Shown here piece by piece: positions 27,017-36,266 of a DNA stretch of 64,000 nt. This DNA is from Pedobacter polaris (GTDB lineage Bacteria; Bacteroidota; Bacteroidia; Sphingobacteriales; Sphingobacteriaceae). Each line of letters begins with the position of its first letter. Positions within the stretch are counted from its first letter, which is position 1. The DNA is taken from NCBI RefSeq assembly GCF_005116505.1, contig NZ_SWBR01000002.1:1054314-1118313 (forward strand), given 5' to 3'. The translations under genes were made by a program, and so were the position numbers. The notes below the pieces were generated by a model. The model was not told where the DNA came from, ran no database searches, and saw nothing but the letters and a program-made list of their open reading frames with translations.

Positions 27017-27751
27017 CTATAAACCTAGTGCTAACTTTAATTTTACATATCCTGTTTTACTTACCGGCAACCAAATATTAGATTTTAACAGTACTACATA
27101 ACTGTCTTTTTCTTTTAATTCTATTTTGGTAACCTGAGCAAGGTTAATGATATAAGAACGGTGAATGCGAATAAATTGAGCAGGGTCTAATGTTTGCTCA
27201 AAGAAACTCATGGTTTTATTTTTATGGAAGTTACCTTCTGTTGTATTCAGTTTTACATAGTCATCATCAGCTTCTATATAATTTAATTCACTTACAGCAA
27301 TTATTTTTATTACCCCCGCAGTTTTAACAACAATACGATTATTTTGTGCAGGAGATAAAGATGCTGTTTCTAATAACTCATTACTCGTTTCTCCTTTTGC
27401 CAATTTTGATGGGAGTTTTTGCATGGCTTGATCAAAACGATTTTTTTCAATTGGTTTAAGCAAATAATCAACGGCATTAACCTCAAAGGCCTTTATCGCA
27501 TATTCATCAAAAGCAGTAGTAAAAATAACGGCAGGACGGTTTTCTACAAGCTCTAGCATTTCGAAACCACTAATTTTTGGCATTTGAATATCTAAAAATA
27601 TAAAATCTGGTTTATGCTGGGTAATTGCTTTTAATCCTTCAAAACCATCCGTACATTCGGCTACAATCTCAATTTCTGGGTATGATTGTAAATAATGCTT
27701 AACCACATCCCTTGCTAATGCTTCATCATCAATTAGTATTGTTCTTATCAT
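27017..27751 (-). CDS. LytTR-family response regulator
   Basis: A 244-residue regulator with a receiver domain (phospho-acceptor Asp in FIFLDIQMPKISG, about residue 55) and a C-terminal LytTR DNA-binding domain (about 140-240, YIEADDDYVKL, IRIHRSYIINL). The start MIRTILIDDEALARD at 27751 is chosen; a longer frame extends deep into the kinase gene. It overlaps the kinase gene by 23 bases, a clear two-component pair. Targets unknown. Confidence 0.93.
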   Translation of the reverse strand: MIRTILIDDEALARDVVKHYLQSYPEIEIVAECTDGFEGLKAITQHKPDFIFLDIQMPKISGFEMLELVENRPAVIFTTAFDEYAIKAFEVNAVDYLLKPIEKNRFDQAMQKLPSKLAKGETSNELLETASLSPAQNNRIVVKTAGVIKIIAVSELNYIEADDDYVKLNTTEGNFHKNKTMSFFEQTLDPAQFIRIHRSYIINLAQVTKIELKEKDSYVVLLKSNIWLPVSKTGYVKLKLALGL

Positions 27752-28790
27752 CTTTTTGAGGTATTTTAAGCTTAGTAATATATAGATTATCGTTTTGTGT
27801 TTCTGTGTGCAACAGTGTATTGTCTGCAAACAAAAGATATAATCTTCTTCTTATTGATGAAAGACCAAAACCTGTTCCTTTGCTAGCTGTCATTTTTGGA
27901 TCGTAAGGGTTGGCAACGCAAATAACTAATGTATTTTGCTCTAACTTAACACGTATAGTTATGGTAATAGCAGTTGATGTATTATATAGACCAAATTTAA
28001 TGGCATTTTCTACAATTGGCTGTAGCAGGGTACCAGGCAAGCATAATTCTAAGGTATTTTCATCTATCTTAACATCAATATTTAACCTATGGCTAAAACG
28101 CACTTTTTCAATATCTAAATATAATTGAATATATTCCATTTCTTCTGCCACATTAACCCAAACCTCATCATCGCGCTTTAAAGTACCACGTAGAAAAGCA
28201 GCCAGTTTAGTAATCATTGTACCAGCTTCTGTTGGATTGACAATGGTTAGTGCATAAACCGAATTTAAACTATTAAACAGAAAATGAGGTTGTAGTTGAT
28301 GCCTTAATTTATTTAACTCTGCTTCTTTAGCTAAATTTTGTGTAGCTAATAGTCTGCCTTGGGTTGCAGATTGCTCTTCTAACCTGTACCATAAAATATT
28401 TGCTATTGCACACCATGATAAACATAAGAATGCCAGTATAACTCTAAAGGGCAATGAAAAATTTAAAAATATTTCGTAAGATTTTTGCTTAATAAACAAA
28501 TAATTTAACCCGTACTTAGCAAAATAAACAACCACTAAAGTGAGTACTGCTGTTAATAACAAAATAAAGAGCATTCGCTCATTTTTAGGCTGGTAATAAC
28601 CCAACATATTGCTCAGCACTATACAGCCAATGGCCAATAGACCATTACTAATAATGCTATCGGCCAAGGCTATTTGCCAAGTAAAATCTAGTATATAATA
28701 AACAATTGCAGCACAAGCAGCCATCCAACAAATTAGGATCACACTGGAGACAATTTTTATTTGATTAATTGATAATGGAGTTGTAGTCAC
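27729..28790 (-). CDS. LytS-type sensor histidine kinase
   Basis: A 353-residue inner-membrane kinase. About four to five transmembrane segments fill residues 10-145, followed by the His_kinase (LytS) motif LRHQLQPHFLFNSLNSVYA with the phosphorylated His, and the ATPase motifs PIVENAIKFGLYN and GTGFGLSSIRRRL. No large sensor domain is present, so the membrane part probably senses an envelope state. It overlaps the response regulator and lies 27 bases after the LiaF-like gene. Confidence 0.92.
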   Translation of the reverse strand: MTTTPLSINQIKIVSSVILICWMAACAAIVYYILDFTWQIALADSIISNGLLAIGCIVLSNMLGYYQPKNERMLFILLLTAVLTLVVVYFAKYGLNYLFIKQKSYEIFLNFSLPFRVILAFLCLSWCAIANILWYRLEEQSATQGRLLATQNLAKEAELNKLRHQLQPHFLFNSLNSVYALTIVNPTEAGTMITKLAAFLRGTLKRDDEVWVNVAEEMEYIQLYLDIEKVRFSHRLNIDVKIDENTLELCLPGTLLQPIVENAIKFGLYNTSTAITITIRVKLEQNTLVICVANPYDPKMTASKGTGFGLSSIRRRLYLLFADNTLLHTETQNDNLYITKLKIPQKDDKNNTN

Positions 28791-28817
28791 AACATTTGGT
28801 TTAGTTCGAAAATCTAA

Positions 28818-29612
28818 TTAAAAGTTTCTAATATCTACCCCACCAAATAACGCTATACCTTTTATTATTAATAATTTATTTTGACTTTCAGTGGCTGGCT
28901 GTATGCTTCTCTTATCATCTAAACCACCAAATATTGCAGTAACCTCAGATTTTACATTCCATCCTGGTGGAACTATAATTTTAGCACCCCCAAAAATCGC
29001 TGTGATATCAATTACAACCTGACCTTCGAAATCTGCTTGCGTTAAATTCACATCACAACCACCAAACACTGCTGTAATTTCTCCTCCTTTAAAATTCTTT
29101 GAGTAAACAATTTGATGACTTCCTCCAAATACATTTACAGAATCTAAATAATCTAGGTTACTCGTTTTTTTTTCTGGGTCAGGATAAAGATTAGGATCCG
29201 TTTCAGGATTTGCCATGAAGGGGTCGTTTTCAGCAAATTTCGCCCTCCATTTACCACCTTTTTCTTTACATTTATGACTAAACTTACTCTTAGGTTTAAA
29301 AATTAAAAATAAACCCAAGGCAATAATTAACACTGGCCAACCTACTTTATCAAAATCATAAGTTTTATCAAAAGCTTCTTTTAATGTAAAAAAGGTACCT
29401 ATGATGATTAAAATAATTCCACTTCCATTTTTAAAATTATGCTTGATACCAATAAATAGACCAATTACAATTAGAATATTACTCCAATGGAATATCCAAT
29501 TAGGTAAATTTAAGCCTACATTGTCTAGCAATAAAAGGGAACCTACTACTACTATAATTAAACCTGCCCAAACCTTGCCAGACTGATTATCGATTTTATT
29601 ATTTTCTTCCAT
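28818..29612 (-). CDS. LiaF-like membrane protein (DUF5668 plus cell-wall-active response domain)
   Basis: A 264-residue protein with four hydrophobic segments in residues about 14-105, then a charged linker, then a C-terminal beta-helix-like domain with three to four repeats of the form TAVFGGCDVN, TAIFGGAKI, TAIFGGLDD, ALFGGVDI. In Gram-positive bacteria LiaF proteins restrain a sensor kinase for cell-wall stress. Here the next two genes are a LytS kinase and LytTR regulator, so a similar control role is plausible but inferred. It is the first gene of the unit. Confidence 0.82.
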   Translation of the reverse strand: MEENNKIDNQSGKVWAGLIIVVVGSLLLLDNVGLNLPNWIFHWSNILIVIGLFIGIKHNFKNGSGIILIIIGTFFTLKEAFDKTYDFDKVGWPVLIIALGLFLIFKPKSKFSHKCKEKGGKWRAKFAENDPFMANPETDPNLYPDPEKKTSNLDYLDSVNVFGGSHQIVYSKNFKGGEITAVFGGCDVNLTQADFEGQVVIDITAIFGGAKIIVPPGWNVKSEVTAIFGGLDDKRSIQPATESQNKLLIIKGIALFGGVDIRNF

Positions 29613-29864
29613 TTGTTATGTTACTATTTAAGTCAAATGTATAGCGAACTTTTAGGTTAGCCAACAATGCTTAGCTGTTCGAGTGTTAATTATCGGTAAA
29701 AAGCATTAATTAATCGGTAAAATATTCTATTTTTTTTCACCTACCAAAATACATCAAAATATAATTGCCAAAACTGCTTAATTTAAGGTTATTAATGGTT
29801 AATTTTTGAGATATATCAATTACTATTTAATTGTATTCTTGATTACTCAAAAACCAAATCAATT

Positions 29865-32138
29865 ATGATTAAAATTAACTCTTTTAAACTACTTATCTCC
29901 TTCTTTATATTTTCTATTTACTTGAAGGCAAATGCGCAAGGAACGATACAAGATTACCAGCGTGCAGAATTGTTTAACGGATTTATACAAAACAAAATAT
30001 ACAATTCTCCAACTGCAATAAAGTGGTTACCAAATAAGAGACAATATTTCTATAGTATTTTAACCGCGAAAGGAACAGAGTTTATAATAGTGGACGTTAA
30101 AAACTTAAGTAAAAAACCTGCATTTGATCAAGAACAGTTAGCTATGGCACTTGGCAATATAGGTAACTCTAAGCCTGAGGCTTATAAACTTCCGATTACA
30201 AATGTAAGCATGAATGATAGCGCTACTGCATTACTATTTAACTATGATAAAAAACAATGGACATACAATTTAGCAACTTTTAAATGCGAAGAAGTTAAAA
30301 GACTAGAAGATCTAGGGCAAGAAGGGTACTGGGGCGATAGAACAAGTAATCAAACTGATAGAAAAACGAAATCTCCTGATGGAAAATGGAATGGATACAT
30401 TAAAAACCATAATGTTTACATTAAAGCTGTAGAAGGAAGTAGCAATGAAATTCAATTGAGCTTTGATGGCTCTGAAGGAGAATATTATAGTGGTTTTTTA
30501 TATTGGTCTCCCGATTCAAAAAAACTGGTTACAAATAAAATCCGTCCAAACAAGCCACATTTAATTTATCTGATAGAATCATCACCAACTACACAACTTC
30601 AGCCTATATTACAATCAAGAAATTATTTAAAACCAGGTGATGCACTACCACAAATGCAACCTTCTCTGTTCTTGATAGATTCTAAAAAACAAATTATAGT
30701 AGATCAAAGTAAAATTCAATCTCAATACGCATTAAACAATTTTAATTGGAGAAAAGACAGCAGGGCATTTACTTTCGAATACAATAAGCGGGGGCATCAA
30801 AAATATAGCATAGTTGAAATTAATACTGCAGGGATTGTTAAAGAACTTGTTGCTGAGGAAAGTAAAACATTTATTAGCTATAGTGGAAAATTGTTTAGAC
30901 GCGATTTAGCTGATGGTGAAGAAATTATTTGGACATCAGAACGAGATGGGTGGAACCATTTATATTTATATGATGGCAATGGAAAAGTAAAAAATCAGAT
31001 TACAAAAGGCAATTGGGTTGTACGTAATGTAATTGATATTAATGAAGAAGACAGAACCATCCTTTTCGAGGCAAGTGGTATGGAGAAAGGACAAGACCCC
31101 TATTTTATCCAATATTATAGAGTCAGCTTTAATGGTAGTGGGCTAGTTAAATTAACCACAGAAAATGGAAACCATAAAGCCTATTTTTCTAATGATAAAA
31201 GCACATTCATTGATACTTATTCTACCATTGAAAAACCTCAGGTTACGGTATTAAAAGATGGGAAAACAGGTAGGTTATTAAAAGAATTAGAAAGTGGAAA
31301 TATTGATGCTTTATTAAATACGGGATGGAAATTACCTGAAATATTTTCTGCAAAAGGTAGAGATGGCGAAACAGATATATGGGGAATGATTATCCGTCCA
31401 AGTAATTTTGACCCTAATAAGAAGTACCCTGTTATTGAGTATATTTATGCTGGTCCACATGACTCATTTGTACCAAAGAGCTTTGGTAACGATTCGAGAG
31501 GTTCTTTGCACGAATTAGCTGAACTTGGTTTTATAATAGTGCAAATTGATGGAATGGGCACATCGAATAGATCAAAAGCATTTCATGATGTAGCTTGGAA
31601 AAACATCAAAGACGGTGGTTTTCCGGATCGAATTGCATGGATAAAAGAAGCTGCCAAGAAATATAATTATATGGATATTACCAAAGTAGGCATTTTTGGC
31701 AACTCAGCAGGTGGGCAAAGTTCATTAGGCGCATTATTGTTCCACCCAGATTTCTATAAAGTCGCAGTTTCTTCATCAGGATGCCATGATAACAGGATGG
31801 ATAAAATGTGGTGGAATGAACAATGGATGGGCTATCCTATTGGCCCTGAGTATGCGGCATCATCTAATGTAGATAACGCCTACAGGTTACAAGGAAAGCT
31901 GCTTCTTATTTTAGGAGAACTAGACGATAATGTAGACCCTTCGTCTACCATGCAGGTGATAAATCAATTGATAAAAGCGAATAAAAATTTCGATTTTCTA
32001 ATGGTGCCAGGTATGAAACATTCTTTAGGAGGAGATTATGGCGAACATAAAAGAAGAGATTTTTTTGTGAAGCACTTATTAGGTATTGATCCTCCAGAAT
32101 GGACTTGGAAAACAAATATAACAGTACCTAAGCCATAG
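29865..32138 (+). CDS. S9 family peptidase, dipeptidyl-peptidase IV type
   Basis: A 757-residue secreted serine peptidase (signal peptide MIKINSFKLLISFFIFSIYLKANAQ). The N-terminal part (about 50-480) is the DPP IV beta-propeller and the C-terminal part the alpha/beta hydrolase. The nucleophile is Ser near residue 614 in GIFGNSAGGQSS, a GNSAGG elbow where classic DPP IV has GWSYGG. The Asp is in GELDDNVDP (about 687-690) and the His in PGMKHSLGG (about 719). It probably trims dipeptides in the periplasm. Single gene with its own upstream region. Confidence 0.9.
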   Translation: MIKINSFKLLISFFIFSIYLKANAQGTIQDYQRAELFNGFIQNKIYNSPTAIKWLPNKRQYFYSILTAKGTEFIIVDVKNLSKKPAFDQEQLAMALGNIGNSKPEAYKLPITNVSMNDSATALLFNYDKKQWTYNLATFKCEEVKRLEDLGQEGYWGDRTSNQTDRKTKSPDGKWNGYIKNHNVYIKAVEGSSNEIQLSFDGSEGEYYSGFLYWSPDSKKLVTNKIRPNKPHLIYLIESSPTTQLQPILQSRNYLKPGDALPQMQPSLFLIDSKKQIIVDQSKIQSQYALNNFNWRKDSRAFTFEYNKRGHQKYSIVEINTAGIVKELVAEESKTFISYSGKLFRRDLADGEEIIWTSERDGWNHLYLYDGNGKVKNQITKGNWVVRNVIDINEEDRTILFEASGMEKGQDPYFIQYYRVSFNGSGLVKLTTENGNHKAYFSNDKSTFIDTYSTIEKPQVTVLKDGKTGRLLKELESGNIDALLNTGWKLPEIFSAKGRDGETDIWGMIIRPSNFDPNKKYPVIEYIYAGPHDSFVPKSFGNDSRGSLHELAELGFIIVQIDGMGTSNRSKAFHDVAWKNIKDGGFPDRIAWIKEAAKKYNYMDITKVGIFGNSAGGQSSLGALLFHPDFYKVAVSSSGCHDNRMDKMWWNEQWMGYPIGPEYAASSNVDNAYRLQGKLLLILGELDDNVDPSSTMQVINQLIKANKNFDFLMVPGMKHSLGGDYGEHKRRDFFVKHLLGIDPPEWTWKTNITVPKP

Positions 32139-32203
32139 TTTATTTCATTGGGTAATTCATTTTTAATACATTCGTACAAATCATTTTATTAAAAATAAAA
32201 ACA

Positions 32204-33082
32204 ATGATAATAAGAAAATCAATCATTCTGATTTGCCTTTTAATTCCGATAATTGGGAAGGCTCAGGATGTAAGCAAACATTATAAAATTTACGATGTAA
32301 AGAAGCAAAAGACGGTTAGTATGGATGACATAGTTACCGATTTTGCAAATGCGAATGTGTTATTTTTTGGTGAAGAACATAATGATTCCATAGGGCATTA
32401 TTTAGAAGCTGCACTATTTAAAAAAATTGCAGCTACCTACCCTGGAAAAGCAGCTTTAACCATGGAAATGTTCCATACAGATGTACAACCCATTATTGAT
32501 GAGTATTTAAATTCGAATATCAGTGAGAAAAACTTCATCAAAGAAAGTAGGGCTTGGAACAACTATAAAGATTATAGACCAATGATTGAAGAAGCTAAAC
32601 TGAACAAGCTAGCGGTTATTGGCGGAAACGGAGCAGCCCGCTACAGCAATGCAGTAACTAGAGGAGGAATAGCGGTCTTAAATGAGTTTCCGGCAAGTTC
32701 AAAGCAATTTATTGCCCCCTTACCTATTGACACAGCAATTGGCAGATATCATGATAAATTTATAGAAACTTTAGGCGGACACAGCATGGGCGGCATGAAA
32801 GTTTACCAAACCCAAAATTTTTGGGATGCAACCATGGCATGGTCAATAGCTAAATATGCTAAAGCGAATAAAGACAAAAAGATTTTTCAAGTAAATGGAC
32901 GTTTTCATAGTGATGAAAAGTTAGGTACCGTAGCCAAACTTAAAAAATATGCTCCTAAGCTTAAGGTATTAAACATCTCGTCTTTTTCTGCTGAGGACTT
33001 TAGTAACCCAGATTGGAATAAGTATAAAAATTTAGGAGATTATATTATTGTAACTGATCCTACTTTAAAAAGAACATTCTAA
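32204..33082 (+). CDS. ChaN-like (haem-binding uptake, Tiki superfamily) secreted protein
   Basis: A 292-residue protein with a signal peptide ending at GKAQ. It shows ChaN/DUF399 hallmarks: VLFFGEEHNDSIGHYLE near residues 50-66, LTMEMFHTDVQPIIDEYL near 87-104 and the late FQVNGRFHSDEKLG. ChaN proteins have been linked to iron/haem uptake, and the wider superfamily includes metalloproteases, so either is possible. It lacks a lipobox. It ends at a strong terminator shared with mscL. Confidence 0.82.
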   Translation: MIIRKSIILICLLIPIIGKAQDVSKHYKIYDVKKQKTVSMDDIVTDFANANVLFFGEEHNDSIGHYLEAALFKKIAATYPGKAALTMEMFHTDVQPIIDEYLNSNISEKNFIKESRAWNNYKDYRPMIEEAKLNKLAVIGGNGAARYSNAVTRGGIAVLNEFPASSKQFIAPLPIDTAIGRYHDKFIETLGGHSMGGMKVYQTQNFWDATMAWSIAKYAKANKDKKIFQVNGRFHSDEKLGTVAKLKKYAPKLKVLNISSFSAEDFSNPDWNKYKNLGDYIIVTDPTLKRTF

Positions 33083-33083
33083 G

Positions 33084-33120
33084 CATAAAAGCCGCAGAAT
33101 TATATCCTGCGGCTTTTATG
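33084..33120. terminator. Bidirectional terminator between chaN-like and mscL
   Basis: CATAAAAGCCGCAG (33084-33097) and CTGCGGCTTTTATG (33107-33120) form a perfect 14-bp stem with a 9-base loop. A-rich and T-rich flanks in the stem allow termination in both directions between converging genes. Confidence 0.9.
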
Positions 33121-33134
33121 TATTATAATTAAGC

Positions 33135-33566
33135 TTATTTATTCTTCAATAAGTCTCTAATTTCAGTTAACAATAATTCTTCCTTAGTTGGTGCAGGTGG
33201 AGTAGATGGTTTAGCCTCTTCGTTACGTTTTAAAGTATTAATACCTTTAACCAATAGAAAAACAACAAATGCCAAAAGTAAAAAATTGATTGCTACTGTA
33301 ATAAAATTTCCATAAGCAAAGATTGAAGTATCAGGTATCTTTCTAGCTTCTTCTAATGGCAAGTTTGCTGGAACGGTACCTTTTAAAACTACATACAGGC
33401 TACTAAAATCTGGCTGTCCAATAATTGCAGACACAATAGGCATTACTAAATCTTTAACAACGCTGTCTATAATTTTACCGAAAGCCCCTCCAATAATTAC
33501 ACCTACCGCAAGGTCCATTACGCTACCTTTAACAGCAAATTCTTTAAATTCTTTTACAAAGCCCAT
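33135..33566 (-). CDS. mscL: Large-conductance mechanosensitive channel MscL
   Basis: Pentameric inner-membrane channel that opens on osmotic downshock. The 143-residue protein starts MGFVKEFKEFAVKGSVMDLA, has TM1 AVGVIIGGAFGKIIDSVVKD with the glycine-rich gate, TM2 around AVAINFLLLAFVVFLLVKG-like sequence (residues 85-110), and the C-terminal bundle EELLLTEIRDLLK. Length is normal. Confidence 0.96.
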   Translation of the reverse strand: MGFVKEFKEFAVKGSVMDLAVGVIIGGAFGKIIDSVVKDLVMPIVSAIIGQPDFSSLYVVLKGTVPANLPLEEARKIPDTSIFAYGNFITVAINFLLLAFVVFLLVKGINTLKRNEEAKPSTPPAPTKEELLLTEIRDLLKNK

Positions 33567-33687
33567 AGCATATTTGTTTTTAGTTTAATTTAATAGAAAT
33601 AAAAATATTAAAAATATTGTATTAAGAAAATTAAATATTAAAAAAGAATAATGATTTCTTCTTGCTTTAATTCTAAAAGCAAATGCG

Positions 33688-33695
33688 TATTTTTG
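33688..33695 (+). promoter_or_regulatory. Bacteroidota -7 promoter element (rpoN)
   Basis: TATTTTTG (TAnnTTTG) is 25 bases before the rpoN start. TTG at 33662-33664 could be the -33 element, although the 23-base spacing is somewhat long. Confidence 0.5.
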
Positions 33696-33720
33696 CTAAT
33701 TAGTACTTCTTTTTTAAAAT

Positions 33721-35193
33721 ATGTTAAGACAAAATTTACAGCAAAAATTATTACAAAAGTTATCACCACAACAAATACAATTCATCAAGTTGTTACAGGT
33801 GCCTACTGTTGCTTTAGATACACGTATTAAAGAAGAATTGGAGGAAAATCCTGCATTAGAAGATCCTAGTTTAATGACTGCTGATGAACCGGTAAGTGAG
33901 TATGATGATTTAAATGAACGTGATGATTATGATTCTGAAGCTAAGGAAGACACTAGTACAGATGAGTTTAATGTAGAAGATTATCTACAAGACGATAATA
34001 CTAACGATTACAGTACTTCGTATAATAACGGAGATGATGACGAAGAGAAAAAGGAAACCCCAATTGCAATAGAAAGCACCTTTTTTGAAAGTTTACAAGA
34101 GCAATTAGACCTTGTACCACTTTCTGATACAGACTTTATAGTAGGCAAACAAATTATTGGAAGTTTAGATGATGATGGTTATTTACGTCGTCCAATCACT
34201 TCTATGATTGATGACTTAGCATTTTCTCAAAATGTAATAGTTGAAGAGGAAGATGTGCATGAAATGCTTAAAGTAATTCAAAGCTTTGACCCTCCTGGTA
34301 TTGCTGCTAGTGATTTACAAGAATGTTTAACTCTACAGCTTAAGCGCAAAGATGTTAACAACCCCATCATTAAAAAAGCAATTTCAATAGTAGAGCATCA
34401 TCTAGATGAATTTACCCGTAAGCATTATGATAAGTTAGAGAAATCTGTAGGGTTAAATAGTGAAGAACTTAAAGAAGTTGTTGCCGAAATTTTAAGATTA
34501 AACCCTAAACCAGGAGATTCAAATCAGGTTACCACTAAGCAGTTACAAATTATACCAGATTTTCATATCAGCAATAATGATGGTATTTTAATTCTAACCT
34601 TAAATTCAAAAAACGCACCAGAATTAAGGGTTAGCCGCTCCTACATGGATATGTTTGATCATTATGATAAGGCAGCTCAAAAAGATAAAAAATTAAAGGA
34701 AGCTGTTCAATTTGTAAAGCAAAAGCTAGATTCTGCAAAGTGGTTTATAGATGCAATTAAACAAAGACAGCAAACTTTGCTTAAAACCATGAATGCGATT
34801 ATGCATTATCAGTATGAATATTTTTTAACTGCTGATGAACGTAAAATGCGTCCGATGATTTTAAAGGATATTGCTGATAAAATTGGCATGGATATCTCTA
34901 CCGTATCAAGAGTAGCCAACTCTAAATATGTACAAACAGAATTTGGCACTTTCTTATTAAAATCATTCTTTTCTGAGGCAATTCAAACTGAAAATGGTGA
35001 AGAGGTTTCTAACAAAGAGGTTAAGAAAATTCTTGAAGATTGCATAGGCAATGAAGACAAACGTAGACCACTTGCAGATGAAAAATTAACTGAAATCTTA
35101 AAAGAAAGAGGTTATAACATTGCCAGAAGAACGGTTGCCAAGTATCGTGAACAAATGAATATTCCTGTTGCAAGGTTAAGAAAAGAACTGTAG
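33721..35193 (+). CDS. rpoN: RNA polymerase sigma-54 factor
   Basis: Alternative sigma factor for -24/-12 promoters, needing an AAA+ activator. The 490-residue protein has the Gln/Leu-rich region I (LQQKLLQKLSPQQIQFIKLL), the acidic region II (about 50-115), the core-binding region, an HTH near MDISTVSRVANSKYVQTEFG and the RpoN box ARRTVAKYR near the C-terminus. Monocistronic. No sigma-54 activator (GAFTGA protein) is in the window. Confidence 0.96.
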   Translation: MLRQNLQQKLLQKLSPQQIQFIKLLQVPTVALDTRIKEELEENPALEDPSLMTADEPVSEYDDLNERDDYDSEAKEDTSTDEFNVEDYLQDDNTNDYSTSYNNGDDDEEKKETPIAIESTFFESLQEQLDLVPLSDTDFIVGKQIIGSLDDDGYLRRPITSMIDDLAFSQNVIVEEEDVHEMLKVIQSFDPPGIAASDLQECLTLQLKRKDVNNPIIKKAISIVEHHLDEFTRKHYDKLEKSVGLNSEELKEVVAEILRLNPKPGDSNQVTTKQLQIIPDFHISNNDGILILTLNSKNAPELRVSRSYMDMFDHYDKAAQKDKKLKEAVQFVKQKLDSAKWFIDAIKQRQQTLLKTMNAIMHYQYEYFLTADERKMRPMILKDIADKIGMDISTVSRVANSKYVQTEFGTFLLKSFFSEAIQTENGEEVSNKEVKKILEDCIGNEDKRRPLADEKLTEILKERGYNIARRTVAKYREQMNIPVARLRKEL

Positions 35194-35240
35194 GCAGTTG
35201 ACAGTTATTAGTTGGAAGTTAAGCCTAATTAAAAACTTTA

Positions 35241-36257
35241 TTACCACATTCTCATAGAACTCATTACCTGATAAACGTTATTTAATTGTAATCCAAGTAC
35301 AATTTCATGACTTCCATAACTTACTTTATTAAGCTGAGAGGTTGTAAAATCATAAGAGTATGTTAGGTTTATGAGCTTGCTAACGCTTAATCCTGCCATT
35401 GCAGAAAACGAATCGTTATGCCTATAACTTCCACCAATCCAAATTCTATCTTTAAAAGCTAATTTTAAATTAGCATCAACAGATAATGGTGTTGGGCTAA
35501 CATATTTAATCATAAATGAAGGAATTGCTGCAATATCTTCATCTATCATTAACTTGTAACCTGCAGTTACAAATAAATGGGGCACTTCTTTACCTGAATT
35601 ATAATTTGGATCACTCGTAAAAGCTAACTTTTGAGGTAAAATTTGTTGTACTGATGCTCCAGCGAAAAAGCGTGAACCATATAGCCATAAACCCATGCTT
35701 AAATCTGGTTTAATCTGGCTTGTAATTGTATTATTTAAGGCTGGGTCATTTGGATCTTCAAGCGTTAAGGCATTTACATCTAATCCTATTCTTGTTATTC
35801 CTGCAGCCATTCCTACTGATAAATTCCAGGTTCCTGATAATTGTAAGTGATATGCATAAGTTAAGTTGGCGTCCAATCTAGCTATTGGCCCAGCTTCATC
35901 TAAAACTACAGTTGCACCCATTCCATGGTGAGCTGGTGAAGCTGTGTAATTTTGCATGTAATTCTGTTCCATGGGGTCATCTCCTTTCTCTGGTTGAGAA
36001 AGAGGGTTTTTCCATAAATAATCATTCCCTAAACTCCAGTGTGCAGATGCAAATGTGGTTTGAGGTGCGTTGTCTATTCCAGACCATTGTTTCCTATATC
36101 CAGCTTTAAAATCAGTATAATTTTCTATGCCACTAAGTGCTGGGTTTAATAAATAATTATTAAAAATGTACTGTGTGTATTGTGGTTTTTGTTGACCAAA
36201 TGAATTAAAATTCAAGCCAATGATAATGAAACAAATGATATATATAATTATTTTCAA
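35241..36257 (-). CDS. PorP/SprF family type IX secretion membrane protein
   Basis: A 338-residue outer-membrane barrel with a signal peptide to FG-Q and the family's N-terminal QQKPQYTQYIFNNYLLNPAL. PorP/SprF proteins help secrete or anchor large T9SS type B cargo encoded beside them. The neighbour nine bases upstream is exactly such a PKD-repeat protein. The pairing gives its likely function. Confidence 0.92.
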   Translation of the reverse strand: MKIIIYIICFIIIGLNFNSFGQQKPQYTQYIFNNYLLNPALSGIENYTDFKAGYRKQWSGIDNAPQTTFASAHWSLGNDYLWKNPLSQPEKGDDPMEQNYMQNYTASPAHHGMGATVVLDEAGPIARLDANLTYAYHLQLSGTWNLSVGMAAGITRIGLDVNALTLEDPNDPALNNTITSQIKPDLSMGLWLYGSRFFAGASVQQILPQKLAFTSDPNYNSGKEVPHLFVTAGYKLMIDEDIAAIPSFMIKYVSPTPLSVDANLKLAFKDRIWIGGSYRHNDSFSAMAGLSVSKLINLTYSYDFTTSQLNKVSYGSHEIVLGLQLNNVYQVMSSMRMW

Positions 36258-36266
36258 AGCTATCTA

